From Arenicella chitinivorans (lineage in GTDB: Bacteria; Pseudomonadota; Gammaproteobacteria; Arenicellales; Arenicellaceae), in NCBI RefSeq assembly GCF_014651515.1, contig NZ_BMXA01000001.1:434001-498000 (forward strand): DNA of 64,000 nt. Direction: 5' to 3'. The position numbers were made by a program, and so were the translations under genes. The notes under the pieces were generated by a model. That model saw nothing but the letters and a program-made list of their open reading frames with translations. It made no database searches and was not told where the DNA came from. This document shows, piece by piece, positions 26,206 to 35,286 of the stretch; within the stretch, counting starts at the first letter, position 1, and each line of letters opens with the position of its first letter.

Positions 26206-28433
26206 TCCGGGACCTCATTGAAATTGGATTGCGGCCAGCTTACGTTGGCACAATGCGGGGTCGAAGACGGATCAGGCCGCTCGCCGTCGGAGTGAATTTT
26301 CAGGTATTCGATCAGGGCTTGGCGTTCGTGTTCGGTGAACTGGCGGCAGTATCCTGGCCGGTCCTTTAACTCATAGCCGATAACACCGTCACCGCACAAG
26401 CCATCATTGAATTCGTGTCCGAAGTTGCTGTTACCAACCAACTGCGTGTCATATTTAAAGGCGCCTTTGAATGGACGCACATCCAGTCCCAGTGTCTGCG
26501 GGTTGAACTCTTTGCGACCTAGATAAAACTGACTGTCTCGCTGGTCTGCTGGCAGCAGCAGCTGATAGATGCTCGGCACCGAGCCATTATGTAGAAACGG
26601 CGCCGTGGCCCAGACGCCTTCCAGCGGTCGCGGTCGATAGGCGCGCCAAGCAACCGGGTTATCGTGCTCACCAAATCCGTCTAAATCTGCTACTAGCTTA
26701 GCTGTTTCGGGTTCGGCGATATAACCCGAGGCGTCCATCAGTTGCCAGTCTCGATACTGTTTATAGCGGATTTCGCCGCCTAGAAACTGTAAACCAGGCC
26801 CGAAGGCGGTTTGACTAGGGTCCGGAATCTTGTCTGGGTCCGGTAAGCGCAGATTGGCGCCATTGGCGCGTGCCTGGGCGATTGCAGAGACCACTGGTGT
26901 CAGGTCGTAGGTGTTATTGATCATGTTCTCTGCGGAGGTAGGGTCAGTGCCGATGTAATCCAATGGAATGTGTATCATCTCCCAATAGCCACCACGTGCA
27001 GATTGCAATTCATAGCTGGGTTTCGCCTTACCTAGCCAGCTTCCTTCGCCAAGTTGTACCGGGGGATGCGTCCTACGGTTGATCAAATCAAGCAGATCAC
27101 CATCCGCCGTCGTCATTAGCGGACCATGACATGTTTGGCATTGGTGGTTGGCCGCGGTCTGTTGGTAATCAATCTTGCCGTCGACGGCTTCGCGGTTAAA
27201 CGGGCCATGGCATTTGGCACAGACTTCGCCAAATATTTTTTGCCCTTCGCCGGCCAGACCATGGTTGATGGGACCGAACACATCTTCTGGCCAGCGCGGT
27301 GGTTCAAGGTGTTGTAAAGTGGTTTCGATGCAGTGCATTTCGGACATCATCACCGAGTTGTCATACAAGCCATCGGCATGCACAAAATTGGCCGGCGCAC
27401 GTGTGCCCATGGCTTCATTTACATTGCGTGCCATTGCCTGACGAACTGAACCCATCCACTGTACCCAATCGAACGCCCAGATGTCCCAAACGTGAGGATA
27501 GTTGACTGGCGCGTTGGCGGTGCGATAGTTTTTATCCGAAATATAGTCGCCGAAGACCGTGTTGGCGATTCTACCTAAGCCGTCGGTTCGGCCGTAGCCT
27601 TCCGGGGTCGGATAGAGAAAGTAGTTATGTCGCCCATAGACCAACGCTTGTTTAATGGTGTTCCAGGTTGCCTTCCGTAATTTGGCTTTCTCAGCGGTAT
27701 AATCTGCTTCTGGTATCTCGGCGAGCACCTTGCGTGCAAAACGATTGAATTTAAACGGGTTGAAGTAGGTGACGGTCAGCGACAGCACGCTGTTGGTCAT
27801 AAACTGAGTCGGATCGAGTGATGGCAGCGCGTGACCGCCAGCACCGCCATCGATCACCAAGGCAGTGCCTTGATAGGTCAGTTGTGACGAATGGCACGCG
27901 GCACAGCTGACGTCCAGTATCTTGTCGCCGCTGTTTCGGTCATAGTGCCAGGTCAGACCGATCGGGAGGTCGCCTGGGTTATTGGGGTTTATTTTGGAAG
28001 AAGGGTCGTAGATATAGCCCAGCTGTTGCATATATTTACGCGTTATTAACGGTTTTTTACCGACCGGCTTCTCTAGTGCGGTGATCCAGTCGTACTGCAA
28101 TCCAAAAAAGTTGGTGCCTTGTGGTAATCGGTAATAGTGTTGTCGTTGCGCGTCGCACCAGCCCTGATACGCTGGGATCATCAGATCATTATTTGGGTCA
28201 TTGGGGTCGGGGTTTTGCGGAGTTGGATTGTCACAGCGCAGTTCCGCACTTGGATTGAGGAACTGATACTGGGTGATGGGTGTATATGCCGGAATGTCCG
28301 GATAGTTCGAGATGCGCCACAATGCAATATACAATCCGAGACACAGCACTAAAAACAGGGTTAACAGACCACCAAGCCAGAATCGCCATGAACGCAACCT
28401 GGATCGTCGTAGAGACTTATTGTTTGCGGTCAT
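26202..28433 (-). CDS. Membrane-anchored multihaem cytochrome c of the RoxA/di-haem peroxidase family
   Basis: 743 residues. One N-terminal membrane helix (about 17-40) anchors a large periplasmic domain. Three c-type haem motifs are visible: CAACH at 177-181, CAKCH at 405-409 and CQTCH at 432-436. The regions YRLPQGTNFFGLQYDWITAL and PLEGVWATAPFLHNGSVPSI are typical of RoxA-like proteins and the related di-haem cytochrome c peroxidases. RoxA itself cleaves polyisoprene with O2 and has two haems; the third motif here is extra. Preceded by AGGAG on the minus strand. It sits 27 bases after the SMP-30 gene and overlaps the catalase-fold gene. Substrate unknown. Confidence 0.8.
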   Translation of the reverse strand: MTANNKSLRRSRLRSWRFWLGGLLTLFLVLCLGLYIALWRISNYPDIPAYTPITQYQFLNPSAELRCDNPTPQNPDPNDPNNDLMIPAYQGWCDAQRQHYYRLPQGTNFFGLQYDWITALEKPVGKKPLITRKYMQQLGYIYDPSSKINPNNPGDLPIGLTWHYDRNSGDKILDVSCAACHSSQLTYQGTALVIDGGAGGHALPSLDPTQFMTNSVLSLTVTYFNPFKFNRFARKVLAEIPEADYTAEKAKLRKATWNTIKQALVYGRHNYFLYPTPEGYGRTDGLGRIANTVFGDYISDKNYRTANAPVNYPHVWDIWAFDWVQWMGSVRQAMARNVNEAMGTRAPANFVHADGLYDNSVMMSEMHCIETTLQHLEPPRWPEDVFGPINHGLAGEGQKIFGEVCAKCHGPFNREAVDGKIDYQQTAANHQCQTCHGPLMTTADGDLLDLINRRTHPPVQLGEGSWLGKAKPSYELQSARGGYWEMIHIPLDYIGTDPTSAENMINNTYDLTPVVSAIAQARANGANLRLPDPDKIPDPSQTAFGPGLQFLGGEIRYKQYRDWQLMDASGYIAEPETAKLVADLDGFGEHDNPVAWRAYRPRPLEGVWATAPFLHNGSVPSIYQLLLPADQRDSQFYLGRKEFNPQTLGLDVRPFKGAFKYDTQLVGNSNFGHEFNDGLCGDGVIGYELKDRPGYCRQFTEHERQALIEYLKIHSDGERPDPSSTPHCANVSWPQSNFNEVPE

Positions 28434-28460
28434 GATCGCGATTCTCCTCGGTTTGCAGGG

Positions 28461-29555
28461 TTAGCTAGACTTTAAGTTCAAGGTGTTGCGGTCAAAGGCA
28501 CTGCCGTTATAGTTCAGCGCCAGCCCCGCGACCTCAGAGCGTACTTTGAGTAGGTAGCCGGATGCGCCGCAGGTAATGTAAGCAGTTTTCATGTCTGGCC
28601 CGCCAAAGCATATATTTGAAGGCAGTGGGGCAAAGTCACTATTTGGCAAAGCGATCGGACAATAACGGACTTCGCCCTGTGGGGACACAATGGATATCCC
28701 GCCGTTGCTCATCGGGTTGTTGCCATTCGGCAGCATAGTCGCCACATACACGTTCCCTTCGCGGTCGACCGCCATCGAATCAAGCACGGCCTGTCCCTCG
28801 AAATTCGCCGTGAGTAAATGTGAGCCGTCCAACGTTCCTTGATCGGGACCGGTGACGCTGTTGGGGATGATTACACCGGGGCTGGCGAGTTCATAATAAA
28901 CGATCTTGCGTTCGAAGGTGAGTGCCACGTATAAGCGTTTACCGTCGGGTGATAACGCGACGCCATTGGGGTTATTCAATGGATACACAGCCTGGGTGAT
29001 GGCACTGCCATCGGCTGCGGCGTAATAAAGCCCAGTGATGTCGCGGTCGCGTTCGCGGATTTTGCCGTAATCGGTAAACCAAATGCCGCCCGCGTCATCG
29101 ACGACCAAATCGTCTGGTCCGCATAAAGGGTAAGCAGGCGACCAGTCTTCTATCTTGGTGCCGGGCGGATTCTGCCGTTGCTGACTGCTTGTATAGAGTG
29201 TTTGGAGTTCGCCGTTGGCTGGGTTGTATGCTTGCAAGCTGCCGCCAAGATAATCTGCTGGTTGATTGCCAGCAATATCCAATGTTTGGCCACTTGGTAG
29301 CGGAATTGATAACCAGTCAAAACCACCATCATTGCAGACATAAATTCGGTTATCCGGGCCGATAGCAGCGCCATTGGGCCCGCCTTGGATCGTTGCGACC
29401 ACCTCTTTTGGGCCCCCATCAGCAGGGATCAGTGATAATTGCTCATTCTTGATCTCCACCAGCAAAATACTGCCGTCTCTGCAGTGCACTGGGCCTTCCG
29501 GGTAGCCTAGGTTTGAGGCCATGATTTCCAAAGTCGAGAGGTCGAGTGCTGCCAT
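28461..29555 (-). CDS. SMP-30/gluconolactonase-like beta-propeller protein
   Basis: 364 residues from ATG 29555, chosen because GGAG lies seven bases upstream; an in-frame ATG at 29567 has no ribosome site. SMP-30/LRE-like blocks: SNLGYPEGPVHCRDGSILLV, GGPNGAAIGPDNRIYVCNDG, GPDDLVVDDAGGIWFTDYGK, NPNGVALSPDGKRLYVALTF and MAVDREGNVYVATM. Members hydrolyse sugar or other lactones using one divalent metal. No signal peptide, so it is probably cytoplasmic, unlike its two anchored neighbours. It belongs to a minus-strand operon with the TolB/TPR gene (35 bases upstream) and the haem proteins. Confidence 0.85.
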   Translation of the reverse strand: MAALDLSTLEIMASNLGYPEGPVHCRDGSILLVEIKNEQLSLIPADGGPKEVVATIQGGPNGAAIGPDNRIYVCNDGGFDWLSIPLPSGQTLDIAGNQPADYLGGSLQAYNPANGELQTLYTSSQQRQNPPGTKIEDWSPAYPLCGPDDLVVDDAGGIWFTDYGKIRERDRDITGLYYAAADGSAITQAVYPLNNPNGVALSPDGKRLYVALTFERKIVYYELASPGVIIPNSVTGPDQGTLDGSHLLTANFEGQAVLDSMAVDREGNVYVATMLPNGNNPMSNGGISIVSPQGEVRYCPIALPNSDFAPLPSNICFGGPDMKTAYITCGASGYLLKVRSEVAGLALNYNGSAFDRNTLNLKSS

Positions 29556-29590
29556 AATGTGCTCCATAGGTTGAGTTGGCGAGAGACTGA

Positions 29591-31000
29591 TTAGCTGATG
29601 AGTTTGTACTCCTTTAAGCCCTCAATAAATGCGGCAGCGTTCTCAGAGCCACCAACAATTTTGTAGACATTTTCGGCATATAATTGTGCCGTCAACAAGG
29701 GGTTGATGGTGGCGGCGTTGTCTATGGCGACGATTGCCGAGCTTTCGTCACCGAGCTCGCAATAGGCATTAGCCATCAAAAAGTAGTTGTGGACCCAGCC
29801 AGGTTGCTGGATCAGACTCTTCTTGGTCAGTGCAATAACTTCTTCTTGGTTGCCATAGCGTTGTTGAACTACGGCCATGAAAAAGTTCCAATAGGGCGCC
29901 GATGGGTGCTTGGGTGCGGTGGCAAAGTTCTCTAGAATGATTTGTTCAGCCTCGGCGACATCCGCATCTGAACCCGTAAAGGCGAGTAGTAATGCTAGAT
30001 AGCCACGTGCGATCAAATTGAGTGGTGCCATCTGCACCACCCGACGTAAGGCCAACTCTGCGCGGCGACTTTCGCCAATGTTTTGCCAAACGACGCCAGC
30101 GTTCTCCAACACGTCGATGTCATTGGGTGCCTGCTGATAAGCCATCTCGATAAGCTCACTGGCTTCGTTGACACACGCGTCATAGTCCTTGCAGATGCGA
30201 GTTGTCATTTGTTGTGCGAGTAGCATGGCGAGCGCAGCACGCGCACTGGCATACTCCGGGTCTATTTTGATGGCTTGGCGCAAATAGCCGTCCGCTTTAA
30301 GAATGCCTTCTGGTGTAAAGTTAGTCAGCCAGAAGTGATAAGCTTTTTGCACCAAGCCCCAAGCGTCCAGTTTCTGTACTGGCAATGCCCCAGCGAAGAT
30401 GGTCTCGGCCAGCTTTACTTCGCCGAGCACCGCGCCAACGATGCATTTCGCGATATCCTGTTGGACCTCGAACAAGTCCTGTATTTTACGATCGTAGGTT
30501 TGTGCCCAGATCTCAGCATTGACGTGCATGTCTGAAAGCTGCGCGATGACGCGAATCCGATCATCTTTGTGGCGCAGACTGCCTGTGAGCACAAAGCGTG
30601 TGTTGAGCTGTTCGGCAACGCGTTGAATATCCGCCTTGCCTTTGCTCATTTGATACGAAGACAGACGTGAGCTGACTCGGATGTCTGGCACCATGGTGAC
30701 GTGCGCGATGACTTCAGAGGTAATGCCGGCAGCGATGTATTCGTCTTCTTCATTGCTCGATAGCGCGTTGAATAAAAGCACCGCAATGGAAAAGTTTTTA
30801 TTGTTCAAGGCCACGACCTTGTCAGTCTCGTTGTCTTGCTCGAGTTTGGCTCTGTCTTTCGCTCCACGCTGAAGGATAGGCGTCAGGATGTAACGCAGCG
30901 CCCCATAAGAAATGCCCGCGATCACCAAGATGGCCGCCACAGCCGAGAGGGCAGATTCATTGTCAGTCAACCATTGAACGACGTACTCAGCTACTTGCAC
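29591..31000 (-). CDS. Membrane-anchored TolB-like/TPR protein
   Basis: 469 residues with a GTG start at 31000. A single membrane helix (about 19-43, SAVAAILVIAGISYGALRYI) is followed by a FlgO/TolB-like domain (about 68-200: IAVLLFNALSSNEEDEYIAA, VIAHVTMVPDIRVSSRLSSY, LNTRFVLTGSLRHKDDRIRV) and TPR-like helical repeats (about 215-450). This is the C-terminal module seen behind adenylate cyclase or winged-helix domains in many proteobacterial proteins, but here no catalytic or DNA-binding domain is present. Probably a sensory or scaffold protein at the inner membrane. It is the first gene of the operon 31000-24958 and is divergent from deaD. Confidence 0.75.
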   Translation of the reverse strand: MQVAEYVVQWLTDNESALSAVAAILVIAGISYGALRYILTPILQRGAKDRAKLEQDNETDKVVALNNKNFSIAVLLFNALSSNEEDEYIAAGITSEVIAHVTMVPDIRVSSRLSSYQMSKGKADIQRVAEQLNTRFVLTGSLRHKDDRIRVIAQLSDMHVNAEIWAQTYDRKIQDLFEVQQDIAKCIVGAVLGEVKLAETIFAGALPVQKLDAWGLVQKAYHFWLTNFTPEGILKADGYLRQAIKIDPEYASARAALAMLLAQQMTTRICKDYDACVNEASELIEMAYQQAPNDIDVLENAGVVWQNIGESRRAELALRRVVQMAPLNLIARGYLALLLAFTGSDADVAEAEQIILENFATAPKHPSAPYWNFFMAVVQQRYGNQEEVIALTKKSLIQQPGWVHNYFLMANAYCELGDESSAIVAIDNAATINPLLTAQLYAENVYKIVGGSENAAAFIEGLKEYKLIS

Positions 31001-31317
31001 GGGAATTTTGGTGTGTAGGGTCGCATCTGGTGATGATTATAAAGCAGCCCTACATGCAACACCACGGTTTGCGTCGGCGAGAGGCAATAAAAGGGCGACT
31101 TGCAAATAACTGAACTATCGTCATTCTGCGATGGAGTCTGCCACAATGGGCCTGTATACTCCGCCGCCGAGCGGCAGAGAGAGTGGGCCGACGACAGTAA
31201 ACAAAGGGTTAGATTGGTCTGAACTGTGTAACGTGTGATTGCGTAATGTGTCGCATGCTGAGCCAACAATGCCCGTAATCAGCGTCACGCAATTGAGTGC
31301 GTGTCCAGGAGCATAAT
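31001..31317. promoter_or_regulatory. Divergent intergenic region with deaD leader hairpin
   Basis: 317 bases between the GTG of the TolB-like gene and the deaD ATG, with no supported gene. A possible plus-strand -10 box TATACT lies at 31154-31159 with only a weak -35. CACGCA (31286-31291) and TGCGTG (31298-31303) form a six-base stem with a six-base loop ending five bases before the AGGAG ribosome site of deaD. A long structured leader would suit a cold-shock helicase gene, as known for E. coli deaD. Confidence 0.45.
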
Positions 31318-33180
31318 ATGGCGCATAGTGAGCCAACTGAGATCAAATTTTCTGACTTGGGTCTACCTGAGTCGATCCTCCAATCCGTTCTGGAGTTGGG
31401 GTATGAACAACCATCGCCAATTCAGGCAGAAAGTATTCCAGCTTTGCTGAGCGGTCGAGACTTGCTTGGCCAAGCGCAAACCGGAACCGGTAAGACCGCC
31501 GCGTTTGCCTTGCCGATGCTGAGTCAGATCGACCCAACGCGTCGAGATACCCAGCTGTTAATTCTGGCGCCAACCCGAGAGCTTGCTATTCAGGTGGCGG
31601 AAGCCTGCCAGCAATATGCCAAGCATTTGCGAGGCGTGAGTGTATTGCCAATTTACGGTGGTCAGTCATACACCATTCAACTCAAGCAGTTGTCGCGTGG
31701 CGCACAAGTGGTGGTTGGCACCCCTGGTCGAGTGATGGACCACATGCGGCGCAATACGCTGTCGTTGGACAATCTTAAAGCACTGGTGTTGGATGAGGCC
31801 GACGAAATGCTGCGCATGGGGTTTATTGATGACGTTAAATGGGTGCTTGAACAATCACCACCCGGGCGCCAGATTGCCCTGTTTTCTGCCACCATGCCGC
31901 GTGAGGTTAAAAAAGTTGCTGACTCGCATTTGGCGGATCCGGTTCACATCAAAATTGCCAGTAAGACAGCGACGGCAGCAAATATTCAACAGCGTTATTG
32001 GATCGTTCGTGGAACGCACAAGCTGGATGCGATTACACGTATTCTCGAGATCGAGGAGACAGATGGCGTGATTGTCTTCGTGCGCACTAAAACCGCGACG
32101 GTGGAATTAGCAGATAAGCTGTCTGCACGTGGCTTTCGCAGTGACGCATTGAACGGTGATATCCCGCAAGCCAACCGCGAGAAAATTATTGATCGGCTGC
32201 GTGGCGGTAAATTGGATATTTTAATAGCCACGGATGTGGTGGCGCGCGGTTTGGATGTTGAGCGGATCAGTCACGTGATCAACTACGATGTGCCGCACGA
32301 TACCGAAAGTTATATTCACCGCATCGGTCGGACTGGGCGTGCCGGTCGATCTGGGCAGGCAATCTTGTTTGTGGCACCGCGCGAAAAACGCATGCTGTAT
32401 GCCATCGAGCGTGCGACCAATCAGCCGATTACAGCGATGGACTTACCCAGCGTGGCGGATATCAATCGTTCTCGCGTTGATCGCTTTAAACAGAGTATTG
32501 TTGCTGCGGTGGCCAGCGAGAACTTAGATCTGTTCTCGCAGATTATTGCCGAACTGCAACACGACGAAGAGTTGAGTGCCGAGCAAATTGCCGCGGCGGC
32601 GGCCTTTATGGCACAGGGTGACACGGCTCTACTGTTGGACGAAAAAGAACTCAAAGCCGAACGTGCGCATGGCCCGGCGAAACAACGTGACGCCGATTTC
32701 GATAACGTCCGCTCGAATCGAGCCAGTGCTAAGCCAGTGCCAGCTGCACAGGCAACACCGCTGACTGATTTCCCGGATGTTGAAATGCGACGGTTTCGTA
32801 TTGAAGTCGGCCGGCGCAATCAGGTGAAACCTGGCAATATTGTTGGTGCGATCGCAAATGAAGCCGAGCTGGAAAGCAAATACATTGGTGAAATCGAAAT
32901 TCGTGACGACTACTCCACGGTCGACCTGCCAGCCGATATGCCAAAGGAAATTATGGCGATTCTGAAGCGCGCACGCGTAGCCGGTCGTCCAATGGAAATC
33001 GGTTACTACTCGCCTGAGGATGTTGTGGCCTCCGACGAACACGTGAGTCGACCAAGGTCAACGAAATCCGCGCCGGGTAAAAAACGATACGAGTCAAAAA
33101 AGGGTAAGCACGATAACAGTAAAAAACGTAAGGCTACCTCAGACTATGCGAAACGAAAACGGAGTGAGCGCAAGCGCTAA
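31318..33180 (+). CDS. deaD: ATP-dependent RNA helicase DeaD (CsdA)
   Basis: 620 residues from ATG 31318, set by AGGAG six bases upstream. DEAD-box helicase core (about 5-370): Q motif FSDLGLPESILQSVLELGYE, motif I AQTGTGKTAAF, PTRELAIQ, DEAD in VLDEADEML, SAT, and HRIGRTGRAGR. The C-terminal part has the DbpA-type RNA-binding domain (about 480-555, RFRIEVGRRNQVKPGNIVGA) and a Lys/Arg-rich tail, as in CsdA. It unwinds RNA during ribosome assembly and cold adaptation. Length matches E. coli DeaD. Transcribed alone; two lipoprotein genes follow after about 55 bases. Confidence 0.95.
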   Translation: MAHSEPTEIKFSDLGLPESILQSVLELGYEQPSPIQAESIPALLSGRDLLGQAQTGTGKTAAFALPMLSQIDPTRRDTQLLILAPTRELAIQVAEACQQYAKHLRGVSVLPIYGGQSYTIQLKQLSRGAQVVVGTPGRVMDHMRRNTLSLDNLKALVLDEADEMLRMGFIDDVKWVLEQSPPGRQIALFSATMPREVKKVADSHLADPVHIKIASKTATAANIQQRYWIVRGTHKLDAITRILEIEETDGVIVFVRTKTATVELADKLSARGFRSDALNGDIPQANREKIIDRLRGGKLDILIATDVVARGLDVERISHVINYDVPHDTESYIHRIGRTGRAGRSGQAILFVAPREKRMLYAIERATNQPITAMDLPSVADINRSRVDRFKQSIVAAVASENLDLFSQIIAELQHDEELSAEQIAAAAAFMAQGDTALLLDEKELKAERAHGPAKQRDADFDNVRSNRASAKPVPAAQATPLTDFPDVEMRRFRIEVGRRNQVKPGNIVGAIANEAELESKYIGEIEIRDDYSTVDLPADMPKEIMAILKRARVAGRPMEIGYYSPEDVVASDEHVSRPRSTKSAPGKKRYESKKGKHDNSKKRKATSDYAKRKRSERKR

Positions 33181-33236
33181 TCGCTCATCATTATCAGGGG
33201 TTTTATCGCGCCTTGGTTCTGGTTTATGCTGGCGGA

Positions 33237-34292
33237 ATGCGTCGCTCCTTAATTTATTCGCTGTGTTTGCTCTTAGTGCTGGGTACGGCATTAGGCGGTT
33301 GTTCTACCGTGAGCTACTATTCCCAAAGCGTGGTCGGACACACGCGCATTATGCTAGCCCGGCAACCCGTTGAGGAAGCGATTGATACGGCGACTGAGCC
33401 GCTGCGTTCGCAGCTAATTTTGAGTAAGCAGGTACGACGCTTCGCGGTGGATGAGCTCGGGTTACCGAACAACCGCAGTTATCGTCATTATGTAGCCTTG
33501 AACCGCGAATACCCAGTTTGGAATGTGGTTGCTGCTGAAGAGTTTTCCATTGAGCCCAAATATTGGTGCTATTTGGTGATTGGCTGCGCCGCATATCGCG
33601 GATATTTTAAACAGTCTAGCGCACATGCTTATGCGAACGGTTTAGCACAGGATGGGTTTGAAACCTCAGTGTCTGGTGCCTCGGCTTACTCCACACTCGG
33701 TTGGTTTGCTGACCCAATTCTGCCTTCAATGCTGCGCTACGGTGATGTCGCGTTTATCGAAACCTTGCTGCATGAGATGGCGCATCAACGGCTGTATGTG
33801 AACGGCGACAGTGAGTTCAACGAAGCATTCGCATCATTGGTTGGCGAAGAAGGGACGCGTCGCTGGTTACGACAATATCGGCCGCATGCACTGCCTGACT
33901 ACAACGCCCGAATTCAGGCGGTTGAACAATTCGGCGAGCTCGTGCAATCGACCAAAGCTACCTTGCAGTCAGTGTATGCGCTCAATGTGAGTGCCGAGAC
34001 CAAACGTCGACAAAAGCAGCTGGCTTTGACTCAGATGCAGCAAGAATATGCGCGTATGCGTGACGAGCAATGGAATGGTAAGCCATGGTTTGACAATTGG
34101 TTTCGGCAGCCGGTGAATAACGCACGCCTTGCTGGGTTTTCCACCTACCGTGCGAAAATTCCCATGTTGTCACAACTGTTGATTAAGTGTGCTGGTGATT
34201 TGGCGCGGTTTTATCAGCGCTTAGAGCAGGTAGCATTTGAGGGCCACGACGTTGTTGTCCCGACACAATGCGACCGCCACGATGAGGGTTGA
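33237..34292 (+). CDS. Lipoprotein zinc aminopeptidase-like protein (PF10023/DUF2265 type)
   Basis: 351 residues from ATG 33237; an upstream TTG at 33213 is unlikely. A lipoprotein signal sequence (LIYSLCLLLVLGTALGGC) ends in a lipobox cysteine, so the mature protein is membrane-attached. The zinc motif HEMAHQRLYVNGDSEFNEAF lies near residue 180, with the second-Glu region following (ASLVGEEGTRRWL). This pattern matches the family annotated as putative aminopeptidase in proteobacteria. The segment KYWCYLVIGCAAYRGYF is also typical of that family. The DUF2799 lipoprotein gene follows after three bases. Confidence 0.87.
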   Translation: MRRSLIYSLCLLLVLGTALGGCSTVSYYSQSVVGHTRIMLARQPVEEAIDTATEPLRSQLILSKQVRRFAVDELGLPNNRSYRHYVALNREYPVWNVVAAEEFSIEPKYWCYLVIGCAAYRGYFKQSSAHAYANGLAQDGFETSVSGASAYSTLGWFADPILPSMLRYGDVAFIETLLHEMAHQRLYVNGDSEFNEAFASLVGEEGTRRWLRQYRPHALPDYNARIQAVEQFGELVQSTKATLQSVYALNVSAETKRRQKQLALTQMQQEYARMRDEQWNGKPWFDNWFRQPVNNARLAGFSTYRAKIPMLSQLLIKCAGDLARFYQRLEQVAFEGHDVVVPTQCDRHDEG

Positions 34293-34295
34293 CGA

Positions 34296-34856
34296 GTGAA
34301 AAAAAGTTTAGGTAAGACTGGTTTGGTCATGGTGTTGCTCATTGCGCTGGCTGGCTGTGCGAGTCTCAGTGAGCGGGAGTGCTTAAAAGGAGATTGGTTT
34401 GAAATTGGTTCGCTAGATGGTCAACGCGGATACCGGGTAGATCGACTGGAAACTCATCAGCGTGCGTGTGCAAAACACGGTGTGTCGAGTGACGACGCAG
34501 CGTACTTTGCAGGCCATGCGGAGGGGTTAACTGATTATTGCCAACCCGAAAACGGTTACCTGGAAGGTCTTGCGGAGCGTGATTACGCTTATGTTTGTCC
34601 CACGCATCTGGAAAAAGATTTTTTACGTGAATATGCCAAGGGGCTAAGTGATCAGATTCGGGAGCTAGATTATGCTTACGATCTAGTGCAACGTGACCTC
34701 GACTATGCAAGACACGATGCGCTGTATTTGAAGTCTGAAAAGCAGCGTGCACGCGCACGTTACCAAGCCGAGCAGCTGGAGTCTGAACTTCGCACTATCA
34801 GTGAACGCAGATTCCAATTGAATGCGTGGTTACGACACACGCTCGACCGTCTATAG
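34296..34856 (+). CDS. DUF2799 lipoprotein
   Basis: 186 residues, GTG start at 34296 three bases after the aminopeptidase-like gene. Lipoprotein signal KTGLVMVLLIALAGC with lipobox cysteine near residue 21. The DUF2799 domain shows as ECLKGDWFEIGSLDGQRGYR, GHAEGLTDYC and NGYLEGLAERDYAYVC, with conserved cysteines and short GxxxGL-type repeats. The C-terminal third is charged and probably coiled coil. Function unknown. The tight spacing implies joint expression with the upstream lipoprotein. Confidence 0.85.
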   Translation: MKKSLGKTGLVMVLLIALAGCASLSERECLKGDWFEIGSLDGQRGYRVDRLETHQRACAKHGVSSDDAAYFAGHAEGLTDYCQPENGYLEGLAERDYAYVCPTHLEKDFLREYAKGLSDQIRELDYAYDLVQRDLDYARHDALYLKSEKQRARARYQAEQLESELRTISERRFQLNAWLRHTLDRL

Positions 34857-35286
34857 CGGTAACACACACGGATTGGGTTGGCTGACCAGCGCTGTTTTGT
34901 CGGTCTCAGTGCCGTAGGTGCTTTTTTAGGTCTAAGTCAATACGCAACTGGTTTGGCGCAGACCGGCATAAGGGTGCCGGTTAGGGTGTGCCTCAAGCTG
35001 CGTAGAGGGGTTGATCACGCTAGGTCGTTCGTGGTTCTGCGTGGATGGCCAGACGACGTGGCCCAATTACGTATCGCGTTCAATCATGACAGTCTGGTCG
35101 CTAAAGTAAGTCGCGAGGTAAAAAAAATCGATGCACCACCACGAAGGGTGGGCATCGATACAATTACCAAAGTGTCGATCATGTCGACCTTAAAGGAACT
35201 TTATTTGTGCTCGGTTGGCAGGTTTTGCGCTCAGGAGTGTGGGCCGCAGTGGTGTAAGACCAACGAACTTACTTGTGGTGACTGAC
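34857..35286. other. Non-coding stretch of 430 bases
   Basis: No convincing gene. A plus-strand frame from a TTG at 34878 to 35285 has no recognisable domain, no ribosome site, and runs through the terminator of the opposite gene. The strong hairpin at 35127-35159 is the only clear structure. The region may hold a decayed gene or the promoter-less ends of two converging transcripts. Confidence 0.6.
35120..35159 (-). terminator. Rho-independent terminator of the small secreted protein gene
   Basis: ATCGATGC (35127-35134) pairs perfectly with GCATCGAT (35152-35159), and CCACC (35136-35140) with GGTGG (35147-35151) inside it. On the minus strand the stem is followed by eight or more T (A-run 35120-35126 on the plus strand). 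It lies about 130 bases after the stop at 35287. Confidence 0.85.

Noticed and set aside
34878-35285. Plus-strand open frame of 135 codons with a TTG start
   Set aside because: No domain, no ribosome site, odd residue make-up, and it runs through the strong minus-strand terminator of the neighbouring gene.
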